64,000 nucleotides of DNA from Notospermus geniculatus (GCA_002633025.1 NMRB01001586.1:78321-142320); one strand, 5' to 3'. Shown: positions 10,336 through 21,811, counted from the stretch's first letter. The notes: a model not told the origin generated them from the sequence alone. Numbers and translations are program-made.

Positions 10336-10769
10336 CTCACTGTGACTTCCGGCTAAATATAGCCTCGTCAATTCGAGATGAAAATCGTTTTGTAAATGCC
10401 ACCGGATGCCGTGGATAAATTCGACTGGCAAAGAAATGGTCAAATATCGCCATTTATTTGTGGACGGGGGACACTTGGTTGTATTCATGTCAAGAATATG
10501 CGATACATTGTATTCTATTGTTGATTATTTCGTAATCGTTGTTAGATGAATGGCTGTTCACACGGTGGTTTTAACACTGCTTCCGTGGGAAGGACAAAAA
10601 TAGACTTTCACCGGAAGAAGTGGTCAGCGATCATTTATGAAATTGCGAGAGCAAATCTGTATCAATTTGACACCATCAATCCAGCAGTTACCCCATTGCT
10701 TCGGAATCAGAAACGTAGGCTGCTCTTGAGTCCGTGTGGCACTTGAGAACAGGCGGATAGGCCTTGTTA

Positions 10770-10945
10770 CAGGGGTGACAGGAATCAAAGTCCCCTGGAA
10801 TCAAAGTCCGGTTTTATTGTTCAGCGACGGATTAGAATACATGTATATGGCTATGGAGACCATGACCATTCGAATATAACCTTACAATAACGGGCTGTTG
10901 TTTGGCGGACTTGCATTCCTAGGACGTTGATTCCTGTCACACCTG
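10770..10945. mobile_element. hAT-like MITE, CAGGGGTGACAGG ends
   Basis: CAGGGGTGACAGGAATCAAA at 10770 is inverted at the right end (TTGATTCCTGTCACACCTG to 10945). The matching position in copy 2 (near 23287) lacks it, so it inserted after the segmental duplication or was lost there. CAGGGGTG-type ends are common in hAT elements. A target duplication is not clear. Confidence 0.7.
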
Positions 10946-11051
10946 TATAAGAGCTGAATTTGGTTAACTAGCCGCTACATCCTAGGCATCAGCATTATCA
11001 GCAGCAGCAGCAGCAGCAGCATCGTCGTGTGCCTAAGCCAGAAGGCCGCTA

Positions 11052-11310
11052 CACTGAAAAACTCTGCTTCGTCAAAATGACGAACTTAGGTTCGTTTTCC
11101 ATTTATCACCAAACAGAGTACCTAATACGTCGAAATGACAATCCACGGTTCGTCATTTGGACGAACCTTGTTAGAGATTGTTTGAGATACAAGGGTTCAT
11201 CAAAATGACGAACCGTGGATTTGTCATTTCGACGAATTAGATACTCAGTTTGGCGATAAATGGAAAACGAACCCAAATTCGTCATTTTGACGAAGCAGAG
11301 TTTTTCAGTG
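11052..11310. mobile_element. TA-CACTGAAAAA foldback MITE (mariner-type)
   Basis: CACTGAAAAACTCTGCTTCG at 11052, preceded by TA, is inverted to 11310. The arms are packed with TTCGTCATTTTGACGAA-type palindromes. Relatives are at 23401-23924 and 26394-26688. The third copy has a TA-duplicated filled site against an empty site in copy 1, supporting Tc1/mariner-type mobilisation. Confidence 0.8.
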
Positions 11311-11819
11311 AGTGTAGGTAGTGTTCCATTTCAGCGTGTCCTCTCCGTCTCGTTGAGGCCAGTCCATTTTCTGAGACTACGAGTCTAAAACACATCTGGA
11401 GACGGCATCACGGAGACTGCATCACTAGTCGTGTAGGCCTACATCATATCATAATCGGTGATGCATTACATGAGATGCCGAGTGGTGATTAGAGAGCAGT
11501 TTGCAGCCAACCGTTGTTGGCCATTTCGTCCTCTCAACCCAACCATTGTCCATCTGCATCACGTTCAGGCTAATTACTCAGTTAAGTATGACTCGATGGT
11601 TAATGAGCCGTTCTTATTAATTGTACAAACATCATTAGCAGTACCATTACAGTGATCTTGACATGCAACAGCCGTCCACATGCTTGCAAGGTTCAGTGAC
11701 GGTGATTTCAGAACCAAACTTTCTAGTAGATGTAGACGCTTCGGGAAACTGCTTTACCAGCTTTTTCTGTAAAACTACCGACTTTTTTAACAGTGTTCTG
11801 TACCAATCAGACAAGTCAT

Positions 11820-12031
11820 TCAAAAACTGTGTTGTACGAAAACCATCGTCATGTTCCTTCTGGACGAAGTCACACAAAACTGTGCTGTACGAAAACCATC
11901 GTCATGTTCCTTCTGGATGAAGTCACACAAAACTGTGTTGTACGAAAACCATCGTCATGTTCCTTCTGGACGAAGTCACACAAAACTGTGTTGTACGAAA
12001 ACGATCGTCATGTTCCTTCTGGGTGTCACCG
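11820..12031. repeat. 53-bp minisatellite, 4 units
   Basis: The unit containing ACTGTGTTGTACGAAAACCA recurs with a 53-bp period (phase bases at 11827, 11880, 11933, 11986). Four units are present here, against about five more irregular ones in copy 2 (24454-24722). Because 53 is not a multiple of three, apparent peptide repeats shift frame each unit, so I do not call a gene. Confidence 0.9.
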
Positions 12032-12504
12032 GCCTTTTCATGCTGCCAATGAAAGGCATTCTCATCCCGCATCAATGGGCGAAATTTCCCCTTGTTCAAA
12101 ACGATTCTGTAATTAAGGATTTGACATGTGATGATTGTAATTATCAGGGAATGGGATTCATCCATATTTGTCCAAAGCAACGGACGAGTGGCGGGTGATT
12201 CTGTTGGGAAGGAGTTGGGTGAGGACAAAGGGTCGTACCCGTTGTGACGTCGTTAATGTGACAAGATCCGAAGGTGCCGGGGATGAAAGGTAACATAATC
12301 TGTGAATTGTAATATCTCAATGGCTGCGCGCGTCGCTGGATTTTTATCCTGGGAAAAGCAAAGCAATTCTAATTACTAGCCTGTGGTCAGTCGGGAGGTT
12401 GTATTTGACACCGGTAAAATCGAGTTGGTTGCCGGTTTACTCTGTCCGGAAGTCCAGTGATCTTTCACGCTCCCCCCGGGGAGACTTGTCTCAGGCAACA
12501 GCGT

Positions 12505-12900
12505 GTCGGGTTCATGAGGCGAGCAGGAATGACCCCTGTTTGGTGCGGATGACGAGGCAAGTTCTTGGTGGTGTAAGATTCAGAATTCTAGGGCCGGGGC
12601 CCTGTCTTCAGAGAAGCTCAGTTGTCAGGGCCAATAACTTCATGTCATCGGGCCTGACAGTTCTATTGTACTTTTGCAACTTCTGAAATAAACGCGAGGC
12701 CCCTGTTCATGAGGCGATCAGGAATGACCCCCTGTTTGGTGCGGATGACGATGCAAATTTGGTGGTGTAAGATTCAGGTAGGGCCAGGACCTGTCTTTAG
12801 AGGAGCTCAGTTGTCAGGGCCAATAACTTCATGGCGTCGCGCCTTACAGTCCTTGTACTTTTGCAACTTCTGAAATAAACGGAGGCCTGCAGGTCCTGGC
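12505..12900. repeat. Local ~195-bp tandem duplication
   Basis: GGAATGACC with surrounding sequence (TTCATGAGGCGA, then CTGTTTGGTGCGGATGACGA) occurs at about 12526 and 12721 and continues to CTTCTGAAATAAACG. Copy 2 has a single unit (about 25210-25395). It is non-coding. Confidence 0.75.
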
Positions 12901-13959
12901 CACGTTTAGTGCGTTGGTTCCCATGGTGGCCGGGTCGTGACAGGTCCCACGGCCGGCGCCGGTCCGACCGTCGTCACATCAGTGTCCGAACCATCTACCC
13001 CGTGGAATGCCAGTTATGGGCAGGAAAAAGCATCCTCCCACAGCAGGGGGTTTTACCTCGCTCCTCTTCATCCGCTCATGTCTGCGGTGACGAAGGGAGC
13101 GAGCAGTAAGAACGCCTGATATTCTCAGGATGGGAAAAAGGGTGCTGGGGTCTCCGAAAGGGATGGAACACGCACTGTAAAAACAAGTTGGTCCATTATA
13201 CCAATGGACATGGGTAAATTCTTTGTCCAATCTTTAAGCCCATTTCCCACATGCATGTTCATATATACATCGTGGCAAAAATATCTATTTTTGATCGTGG
13301 GTACCCATGGTCTTTGCTGATTGTATACTCATGCTGATAAACGCCATGGGTCAGGAGGACCCAAGGTAGAACCAAGTAGAACCCATCGCCGTGGAATATT
13401 TTTGACAGTAGGTCCGTCTTCCTCGGAGTGAGTTTGCTGTAACTACATGTAGTTCCCTGTACCCGTGGGTTTGGACCCACGGTACAGGACGATTTTTTAC
13501 GTGCGGTCATGGCTTTTACGTCTGCTGAGGATCGGAAAAGCGGAGGTCGTTTTGAAAGTTATATGAGTGACCATATCTCCTGAAAACAGGATTGAGCCCT
13601 TTCCCTAATTGAATCCATGAGTGGGAACTGCAGACCCGTCAATAACACACCTCCTTGAGCAGCTTCAATCAATTTTAATATGTCTCTCTATTTCAGCCCT
13701 TTTCTGGTTTGATATTAATAAACTGATCCCGGCGGAGTACCCCCTGAGATCGATACCATAAGGAGGAAATAAGCGTTCCATTTCCGCCTGGTGGGTTCTA
13801 GCGGAAACCTGGCATCGATGTTGACCCGCAAGTGAACTTAAAAGCCGTAGCGGATTCAAAATTTCTCTCTAAAGGATTAGGGTTTTAATATGATGACGGT
13901 CGACTCCGAGGGTGTGGTTTACGATCATCACGTTGGTACCTTGGTCAACAAAGAGTCAG

Positions 13960-14754
13960 GGATCACATTTGGGGCGATGTGGGGCGAAAAGTTGGCCCAA
14001 AATAACTCCCAGGGAGACATAAATAGCGTGTTCGTTTACTTGCCTGGGCCTCCCCGGAGTAAATTTCTCAGCGACCGTCGCGCATGCTCAATAAAGCCTT
14101 ATTCACGAACGCTGTTGGGTCTCACCCGTGTAAGTTTGCACCACGTGATCAGGCAAACTGACGGCAAGCAATGGCACTGACACACCAGCAGACGACATGG
14201 ACGACCAGAAGATGTAAGTCGCCCTGGCAGCAATTTTATCCTCCCTATCTGCATCTATAGTTGCATGCTAACCATTATTTATATCCAGTTTGGGTAAAAA
14301 TGGTGGATTCGGCACGTTCGACGCCATTGTGTTGAAATGCATCCTGGGATACTTCCCCAACTAATCACCTCGGCGAGGTGATTACTTCGGGCAGGCCCGA
14401 CAGACCCCAGATCATGACGTCACACGAAAAAGAACGCAGATGGGTCTCACCCAGGTGAGGCCCAGGCAAGTAAACGAACACGCTAAAAGTTTCAAAAAAA
14501 TTTGAAGGGGTATATGATCCCCTCTGATGCATTTTCTGCATCCCAAAATGCCCAAATCCGCTCCTAAATGCCCTAAAATACATGTATCATCATTAAGTGT
14601 TAATTTCTTGCAAAGAGGCTGAAATCAAACAACTTTGTTAGATATGTCGTCCACAAACTTTATGTGAAGTCTCCCTCTTGAGAGTGAAGTCTCCCAAAAT
14701 TTTGAGGAGGGAGACATTATTTCTCCCTAATTTTAGACCCAAGTGTGAGCCCTG
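13960..14754. mobile_element. Mutator-like insertion, TSD AAGAGTCAG, exon-like cargo
   Basis: AAGAGTCAG stands at 13951-13959 and 14755-14763. Copy 2 near 26310 has it once with no insert. The insert is 795 bp with imperfect inverted ends (GGATCACATTTGGGG against GGGCTCACACTTGGG). Inside is a foldback with 27-bp arms (14035-14061 and 14458-14484, AGCGTGTTCGTTTACTTGCC). At 14197-14213 there is an ATG, five full codons (MDDQK) and a strong GTAAGT donor, like a captured first exon. No transposase is present. Confidence 0.8.
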
Positions 14755-15533
14755 AAGAGTCAGCGTATAGTAGGCCTATGTATGACTTCATCTTACGAGA
14801 AAAATGTGAAGATGGAACGAAAATGTCGTGATAGCTACCCCTGGTGGATATTTGAAGGTGTATATAGCCAACTCCCTGATTGACATATGGGCCTACAGAA
14901 CCAAGTCACCGAAATCTCACCCCCTTCCCCACCCACAAGGAAGTAGCCACCTCCACTCGTACGTGCGTAAATTTCAAGAAGTTGACGATGCGACCCGTCG
15001 ATTCATAACTGAACGGACGGCATTCAGTTTGATCCTTGACTGGTATCAATGGCACCACGCTGGTAGCCACACGTGCCGTGGCTTTGTTCTCGCACGCGCG
15101 GGAGACGCGCCACAATGGTGAGAGCGCCGATCGCTCATTGGCGCATATTTTATCTGATTGAATTACTGTGATTGCCGTCAACGTGAATTTTGAATGATCA
15201 TCAGTTCATTAGCATTTGGCGCCGATGTTGCGGGAATGGCGAAGTGAACATCGACGGTTCTGGTGCGTCGTAAGTCGTATTCTGGACGGAAACAAGTAGA
15301 ATTCCATCCTAAAATAGGAGTTCTTTGTAAGCTCGGTCCCTCTGTAGTGGTTATCCAACATAGAGCACAACAACATAGAGCACAAAAAACGTAGTGTTCT
15401 AGCCAAGCCAGTTTAACAGGGCGGTACCACCCTGTTCAAGATTCAGATGTCATTTTACCACCCTGTTCAAATTTTTACCACCCTGTTTAAAAATGTAACT
15501 TGCAATGCATTTTCTATTACACCACCCTTTTTA

Positions 15534-15662
15534 GCTCACTGGGGTGAGCTATTACGATGGTGCAGCGTCCGTCGTCCGTCGTCGTCGTCGTCGTCGTCCG
15601 TCGTCGTCGTCCGTCGTTGTCCGTTAGCAGGGCACGTTTCGTAACCGCTGGAGCTATTGATA
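15534..15662. repeat. GCTCAC / (GTC)n interspersed repeat fragment
   Basis: GCTCACTGGGGTGAGCT is followed by a GTC-rich run (about 15565-15630) and TTAGCAGGGCACGTTTCGTA. The same repeat is at 43081-43212 in clathrin intron 1. It joins abruptly to the 1,162-bp array at 15663, which suggests an insertion or assembly junction. Confidence 0.7.
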
Positions 15663-17003
15663 CTAGATCATTGTGGATCCTGTTAACAGATCCTGTAAAA
15701 ACTGAGACACTGGTCGTGAAACGCTCATGGGAATCATCCTGACCAACAGTTGTGGGGCCCAGCGCCCATTTCCTTTTTTCTGGTCACAGCTTTCTATCTC
15801 CTGTTGTTGGCCGAGGAGTGCCGTTGGCACCCGTGCGATGGAATGTGTCCAAAAATCTGGCTACCTAAAGATATTGGACCCTATCATTTGGTGTCAGCAA
15901 CGGAATGTTCGGACTGCTTGTAACAAGAGTGGAGTAGGTTGCTGTTAAATAGCTACGTCCCAAGTCCGATTGTCTCCACTGCCGATACATGGCAGGCAAT
16001 CCAACGAGACAAATGATTTTTCATTGCCGATATTTGATCTTCATTTACCAGAGTGTAACACTTCAGGACTGTGAATGTGTCAGATATCCTCGCCTATTCA
16101 ATCAGTCATGATAGCCTATTGATGACTGGTCAATCTATTTGGTGAGTAACAGCGTGTGGCTACGGATTGTTCAAGTCTATTGGCCATTCATACTTCCTCG
16201 CTGGCCCGACTGCGGAACGGAAAATGCTTTGTTTCTCGCCGTAATGTTCCCAATAAGCCGTCGTTACACCACATAAAATCCCGGGGTTTTTTGCGGTCAC
16301 ACCTATGAATTGCCAGGCTTCGAGAAACCCGTGTCTGAAAAACACGAGTTTTTGAGACACGGCAAGATCGCCGTGCTTTTCGAAATCCCCGTGTTTACGT
16401 TAGTTCTTCGCACGGCTACAGATGGCGCAGAAATTCCAAAAAATTGGATGAAAAATTTGATTGTGTACAGCGGGCGTTGTCCTTTTCCCCCTGACTGTTT
16501 CCAGGTATCAAATTATTTCTTTTTGTACAACTTTCTTTTAAACAACTTTTTCCTCAAGGTTCATGTTTTACATAATCATCAGCTTCTCCCTGTAGACCGT
16601 GTTCTGCCCGATACAAGAGAAGCAGCCTGTCACATCATTAGTAACGTCGTCATATTGTAATGCCTTGAAGGTTGGAAGCCATTTAATTCCTTACACCACT
16701 TCAGATAGGACTTATATCGACCCAGCTTCTCCCAGTCGTCTCCGATGTTTGCAAATTTTCGACCTCACACCGGGGTCTTCTTCAGGCACTTTCAAGTCAA
16801 AATCCCAGAAAGGAATGCCTTGAGCTAGATCNTTTACATAATCATCAGCTTCTCCCTGTAGACCGTGTTCTGCCCGATACAAGAGAAGCAGCCTGTCACA
16901 TCATTAGTAACGTCGTCATATTGTAATGCCTTGAAGGTTGGAAGCCATTTAATTCCTTACACCACTTCAGATAGGACTTATATCGACCCAGCTTCTCCCA
17001 GTC
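15663..17003 (-). repeat. 1,162-bp PLE-type array, second locus
   Basis: The sequence from 15663 corresponds to 4358 onward (offset 11,305), enters the next unit at 16735 and stops at an N at 16832. It resumes at 16833 inside the unit (matching 5262) and leaves it at 17003. The identity to the first locus looks complete. Only partial units are therefore proven here, and the gap probably hides more. Confidence 0.8.
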
Positions 17004-17288
17004 ATGTTCAACATGGACAAAGCCATTATGCCTGCCCTGGGTAACAAAAAAGATGACGGGGATGAGTGTCACAGCCATGGGAGGTCGTGCCAAGTGTCAC
17101 GTGGTATCAGATGTGACTCAGCGCGAGTCTTACGCGAGATTTTAATTAGGGGAGGTCAGGTGCGAGGGAAGGGGTGGAGTCTCGTTAGTTCATGCAAAGT
17201 TAACGACAGAGGTAGGAATTGGAGTCTCAAAATGAAATCAAAATCAATTACTCTAAAAAAGGTGCTTATGTATAAGCGTATTCCTAAC

Positions 17289-17701
17289 ACCATAAAGGAA
17301 TCAAACATAAAGGTTCAACTTACAAATTTAGCATTTTATAAATGTGGGCAGTATCCCTATTAAACCTCAACAGATTTGCATTCTGACCCTTCTATATGAT
17401 AGGCATGTTTACTGCAAATTTTGTTGAATTCCGACGAGTTGATCTTATGACACGAAATAATGGACTGAATTAATGCGAACCCCACGAACGATGAGAGCGC
17501 AGGGTCATCTGCGTACATTTGAATATACGCTAACGTATATTTGCACATGGAGCACTAATTCACCACAAAAAAAGTTGAAGCTCGTGCCTATTACGTAAAG
17601 TCAAAATTCAGGCAGTGAGAGACATCTGGTGGCAACACGTGAAGTGTATCCCTCAGTTAGTTCATCGTTCGTAGTTAAACCTTCATGTTTGATTCCTATA
17701 A
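17289..17701. mobile_element. TIR transposon, ACCATAAAGGAATCAA ends
   Basis: CATAAAGGAATCAAACATAA near 17291 is inverted at the right end (about 17701). The interior matches, in inverted orientation, the element in clathrin intron 1 (41800-42289): shared GAATTCCGACGAGTTGATCT-like and GACATCTGGTGGCAACAC-like stretches. It is about 410 bp with no transposase frame. Confidence 0.75.
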
Positions 17702-18218
17702 TATGCTAACACCCAGCTGCCAAATTACGTTTTGATGAAAACATGTAATTCGAATCCAGTTGCCCGTACTTCGTTCTCTTTCCATGGCTGGAAAGGTGAC
17801 TGTTGGCCAAATTGCAACAAAAATGATGTTCCACACGTTGCTGCTAGGACTTCCCGCTTTCCGTCTCCTGCTATATTCAGTCTCCAGATCTCTGCTGCCG
17901 CATTTACCACAAAACATCCCTATTTCCTGAGGAATGTCGGTGTAATTTTGGCGGTGCCACTCCAGCCTTCACGATGGACCGAAAGTGAAATATTTAAACG
18001 CGTAATTGGCATCGTTGCCTTACCAAATTGATTCGATTTAGCGAGCAATTTCTTCCTTATTTCTGATTGGCTACAACTTGGATATCCATTTCCTAACTCA
18101 ACAAATTTGGCCTGGGTTGTAGGTACGTGGTAAATTGTTGGGCGATGGCTTTTCGTTGTTGGACAACGAAGTTTAACTGAACGGCCAGATTTTGCCTTCG
18201 GTGACTAAGAAGCATTTA

Positions 18219-18590
18219 GGAGCCACGGTGGTGTAGTGGTTCGGGCCTCCGACTAGCGGTCAGAGGGTCCCGGTGTAGTAGAATGTCATGTACCCCGATA
18301 TGAGATGTCCCCCAACAAAAGATTCTGACGGAATAAGCGTCAGCTACAATAGGCCGGACACTAACAGACAGGAACTTCTGTAACGAGATGTCCCCTGAAC
18401 AAAAGAAGCGGACATCTGGTATCGGGAACATTAGATTTCATTCCACCTGGTTCGAATCCCACTGGGCGTGAGACTTTGGGCAAGTCTCTTTGCCTCACTG
18501 GCCTCTCTCCACCCAGGTGTATAAATGGGTACCGGTCGGAAATGCTCGGATTTTAGCCCTGAATGAGCAGCTCATCTGAGTTCTACTGAA
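18219..18590 (+). mobile_element. tRNA-derived SINE split by a MITE
   Basis: GGAGCCACGGTGGTGTAGTG (from 18219) contains an A-box-like GGTGTAGTGGT. The B box GGTTCGAATCCC is at 18449-18460. The tail TTTGGGCAAGTCTCTTTGCC, then CACCCAGGTGTATAAATGGG, is a conserved SINE body type in marine animals. Head and B box are pushed apart by about 170 bp (18276-18447) whose ends are inverted (TACCCCGATATGAGATGTCC against GGACATCTGGTATCGGGAA), a MITE insertion. The internal Pol III promoter is thus broken. Confidence 0.75.
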
Positions 18591-19053
18591 AGGTTTCAGG
18601 ATAGACTGGGGTTAAATTGTAAAGTCGGATGACACCTCTACCGTTGTTGATATCAGACTATAAACCCAAAACTTTAATTTTTTATCTAACAATATCTGAA
18701 ATGCTGTAGGCCTAGTTTACGAAAGGTTAAATCTGGTGAATTTGAAGAACGAAGAATATTTGAAAAAGACAAAAGACACTATCTCCTTTGTTTCCGTTTG
18801 GACCATCCTCAGTTTTGCCTGTAAAGTCATGGTTCCCGCTTGTGTTGTGAGAACCCCCGAACCAATCATTATCGATCTAAACGTCCTCTCGTCTGCTTCG
18901 CGTTCCCTCCATCTCAGCATCACGTTCGCTACTACTATTGCTTCAGTTGCATCACACAGGAAGAGATTGCGCTACCCTAAAGGCATGTGGAATTACAAGC
19001 TAGATTTCTACAAGCCAAATAGTGTGGTAACCATGGAAACGTGGTGACTGCAG

Positions 19054-19233
19054 ATGTTTGGTGAATTATCCATATTCCGTTGGTCAGTGTGACGTGTATG
19101 GGAACTATCCACCCCCCGTGGGCCGGCATTATCATCATGCCGATGCGACTCTTGCAAAGGCTTTTGGCAATCCCAATCTTGACTATCTGCATGATGAGAG
19201 AGCCAAATTTTATGATCCTCCACAGAAATATTG
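19054..19233 (+). CDS. Orphan internal coding exon, unknown protein
   Basis: An acceptor TGGTGACTGCAG precedes a 180-nt open stretch ending at a strong donor TATTG|GTAAGA. With one leading base the frame reads CLVNYPYSVGQCDVYGNYPP and continues to AKFYDPPQKY. The composition (Tyr, Pro, His, Asp) looks like real protein, and the phase is symmetric (length a multiple of three). I do not recognise the family and find no partner exon in the neighbourhood. It may be a relic, or an exon of a gene whose other parts lie beyond a gap. Confidence 0.4.
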
Positions 19234-19337
19234 GTAAGAGTCATAACGTCCCTTCTTTTCGGAGTTGTTACCCAGAGTGATAGGAACGTGGGAAGGATGG
19301 TTTTTGGTTGGTTCCTGTGGGTGAAAAATGGCAGAAG

Positions 19338-19391
19338 TACCACTGCCCACACCCGTCAGCTGATGACAGCTGTCGGGTGTGGGCAGTGGTA
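19338..19391. repeat. 25-bp stem, 4-nt loop hairpin
   Basis: TACCACTGCCCACACCCGTC with AGCTG, then the loop ATGA, is followed by its complement to 19391: 25 paired positions with one mismatch. The loop is far shorter than in the foldback transposons nearby. It could be the collapsed centre of a longer inverted repeat. Confidence 0.8.
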
Positions 19392-20100
19392 TAAGTATTT
19401 AGGGATTTAAAATGGCCGTTTTGCCACGCCGCAGTTCAGTGTGCCACTTCACTGTGGTGACTGCTAACTGCTCCCTGTCAACTGCACAATACATTACAAC
19501 AGGCCGAGGGCCTATAATATCAATGCGTTGCCCTAATATATGATCCATTGTCGTTGCCTTGCCATGTCGAATAAAAGGACACATGTGTAGTACGAAGCTT
19601 ACGAAGCGTAACACGCACAAACCTCAATAGGGCAACACTCGCCTCGTGGTACAATGTGGTAGGTCTGGCAACATGGGCAATCTTCGTTGAGGCGATCATG
19701 ATGATGGCAGTATACACCGGCGAACTTCGGAAACGTTCGGTGATAAATAACCTTTGACCCGATGACGTTGCAATAAAATTCTCCCAACCTAAAACAGCCT
19801 CAAAGTTATAATCCGTAACACTTTTCAACGGTCTACCCGACTTGGACACTCCAAAATACACTTGTCCGGCCCTCCATAAACAAAATCCGCCTTCACACCG
19901 CGTAACGCCGGCATATTGGGTAAATTTATCACATTTCGCCTGAGCCCGTCTCTGAGGTGGAATGAGAGTGAGTGACCCGTGGTATTGATCAGTAGCGCTT
20001 CGCGCGTTTGCCGCTACGCGGCGTTCAGGGTCCTTGCGTCAAGAATGTAAATGATCGCGTGTCAAGTCAGTTCGGAAGTGGTGTCGTTGCCTCTTTAATT

Positions 20101-20483
20101 GTGAGGTTTCGCAAATCTGACGAAAGACGAAGTACGAAATACGAAATTCAACTTCACTCCCGGGACCTAATGTATTTCTGCAGATGGTTGGAACCACAGT
20201 GTCCCTGCTGCCAGCGCGTCTTTTACCATCCAATGTCAGACCGATAGAGTTATTGGTGCATCTTGAATGTTTAAATTTCCACTTCGTATCTACGAAGTGG
20301 AAACGAAAGATCAATTTCAACGTTTAATGTACACCGCAACTCTATCGGTCTAACGTCATACGCTGAAAGACGCTCTTGCAGCAGGCGATATTTGTGATAC
20401 CAACTATCTCCTGAAATACATTACGTCATGGAAACTAAGTCCAATTTCGTACTTCGTGTTTCGTCAGATTTGCGAAACCTCAC
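20101..20483. mobile_element. Large foldback with internal hairpin
   Basis: GTGAGGTTTCGCAAATCTGA at 20101 is inverted to 20483. The arms continue through CGAAGTACGAAAT and GACCGATAGAGTT, and the centre is CCACTTCGTATCTACGAAGTGG-like (about 20278-20300). It borders the left edge of segmental duplication copy 2. It is non-coding. Confidence 0.75.
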
Positions 20484-20874
20484 TCTTGATAGTCGTACGA
20501 TTTTGTGGAGTACGAACGTCGACAGCCTCATCTGTAGGCATCTGAGTACTACTGACTTGAGTTTGACCAATCGTCAACGTCCTCTGCTCTTACGAACAAG
20601 CAGTGGAAACCCAGCGTCATTCTTTGCACACATTTCCATCATCATATCTCTGCAGCCGACAGATGTACATATGGCCGATGACCCACTGGTCATCACTATT
20701 GGCAGCCAAGTGGACATCGATGGTCCTTGAGCCGTCACATGAAAGCTTGGTCAATGGTTTTTCCACCTCTGTTTAGCCATCTGTCCCTCATCAGTAAACG
20801 GACATTAACCGATCGAACGTTGCTGTGTTTGGTCTTAAAACAAAGCCCTTCACGGTTCTCTCTCTGGTGATCAA

Positions 20875-20994
20875 TGGGTCATATGAATAAAGACAAGTAA
20901 ATGCTTTTACTTGAATTTTGCAATACTAATGCACTCGGCAATACCATACAAATCTGAAGTAAAAGCATTTGTTAGTCTTTATTCGTATGACCCA
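20875..20994. mobile_element. MITE GGGTCATATGAATAAAGAC, then tandem duplication
   Basis: GGGTCATATGAATAAAGAC (from 20877) is inverted to about 20993 and is absent from copy 1. Its right part and about 150 bp of following DNA (AAGCATTT, then GACCCAATGCCATAAAAG and GGTTGTTGACGAAAGAATCT) are repeated once more up to about 21250, so a local tandem duplication followed the insertion. Confidence 0.7.
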
Positions 20995-21811
20995 ATGCCA
21001 TAAAAGCCCGGTTGTTGACGAAAGAATCTGTGGTTAGCTTGGGTATTATGATGTAAAGAAGGTGGTCAAGTCTTCCATGATGACCTACTTTTCATCCATC
21101 CATCCACAGTTCGCAATACAAATGCACTAGGCAATGCTGAACAAATCTGAAGTAAAAGCATTTGCTAGTCTTGATTCATATGACCCAATGCCATAAAAGT
21201 CCGGTTGTTGACGAAAGAATCTGAGGTTAACTTGAGTGTTATGATGTAAAAAAGTGGTCAAGTCGTCCATGGTGACCTACTTTTCATCCATCCTCGGTTC
21301 GCCATCTTCACATTCCACTGCTCCCTTCGTCGTAACCAGAGTTTTCGTGGCTGAAGAGGTACAGATACGACAGACGTCATTGGGATGACACCCACCGCCC
21401 GGAATATTTTACTCCAAATTCCTCTATGGACGCAGTCATTTATTGTTATTAATTGTCACTAAGGTCATTTTGATAACGACCTGTGCACCAAACTGAACTT
21501 TTCACCAACATTGGCTCCACCGTGACAGATGAGCACATCTATCACGGACCGCTCTCCCATGCCACACACGGAATGGTCACTCTCCGAATTGACCTTATTT
21601 CCCGAATTCTTCATTCAGAGGGTTCTATTTTTGATAAGGGATCGAAATATTTTGCATTGTAACTTTTTTGGTGTCAATTAGAGTTCATTGCTTTTCGAGA
21701 AAACTTGTGGATCACTGGCGTGACTGGGTTCCCAGGTCGATGTCCATCCCACCGACGTCCGCCGTAGGCCATCAGCGATTTCAATCTGGCTTTGACGCCA
21801 AGATTTCATGT

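Larger units (their letters stand above)
7926..15530. repeat. Segmental duplication, copy 1
   Basis: From TACGAACGTCGACAGCCTCA near 7950 to the CCACCCTGTTCAA stretch near 15500, this region matches 20488-27815 in the same order and orientation, at high identity outside insertions. The copies differ by transposon insertions, a minisatellite copy-number change and small tandem duplications. Copy 1 alone has the insertions at 8393-9061, 10770-10945 and 13960-14754. No intact gene is evident; repeated short frames are duplicated non-coding DNA. Confidence 0.9.

Noticed and set aside
11793-12198. Peptide repeats FLLDEVTQNC / KPSSCSFW across the minisatellite
   Set aside because: The 53-bp period shifts the frame every unit, so this is not a maintained repeat protein.
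17725-17910. Minus-strand frame resembling an FG-GAP/propeller strand (IAGDGKREVLAATCG)
   Set aside because: Suggestive motif, but only one short stretch with a doubtful acceptor and no neighbouring exons; not strong enough to annotate.
18219-18460. A genuine tRNA gene
   Set aside because: A and B boxes are separated by an insertion and followed by a SINE body; the fold is incomplete.
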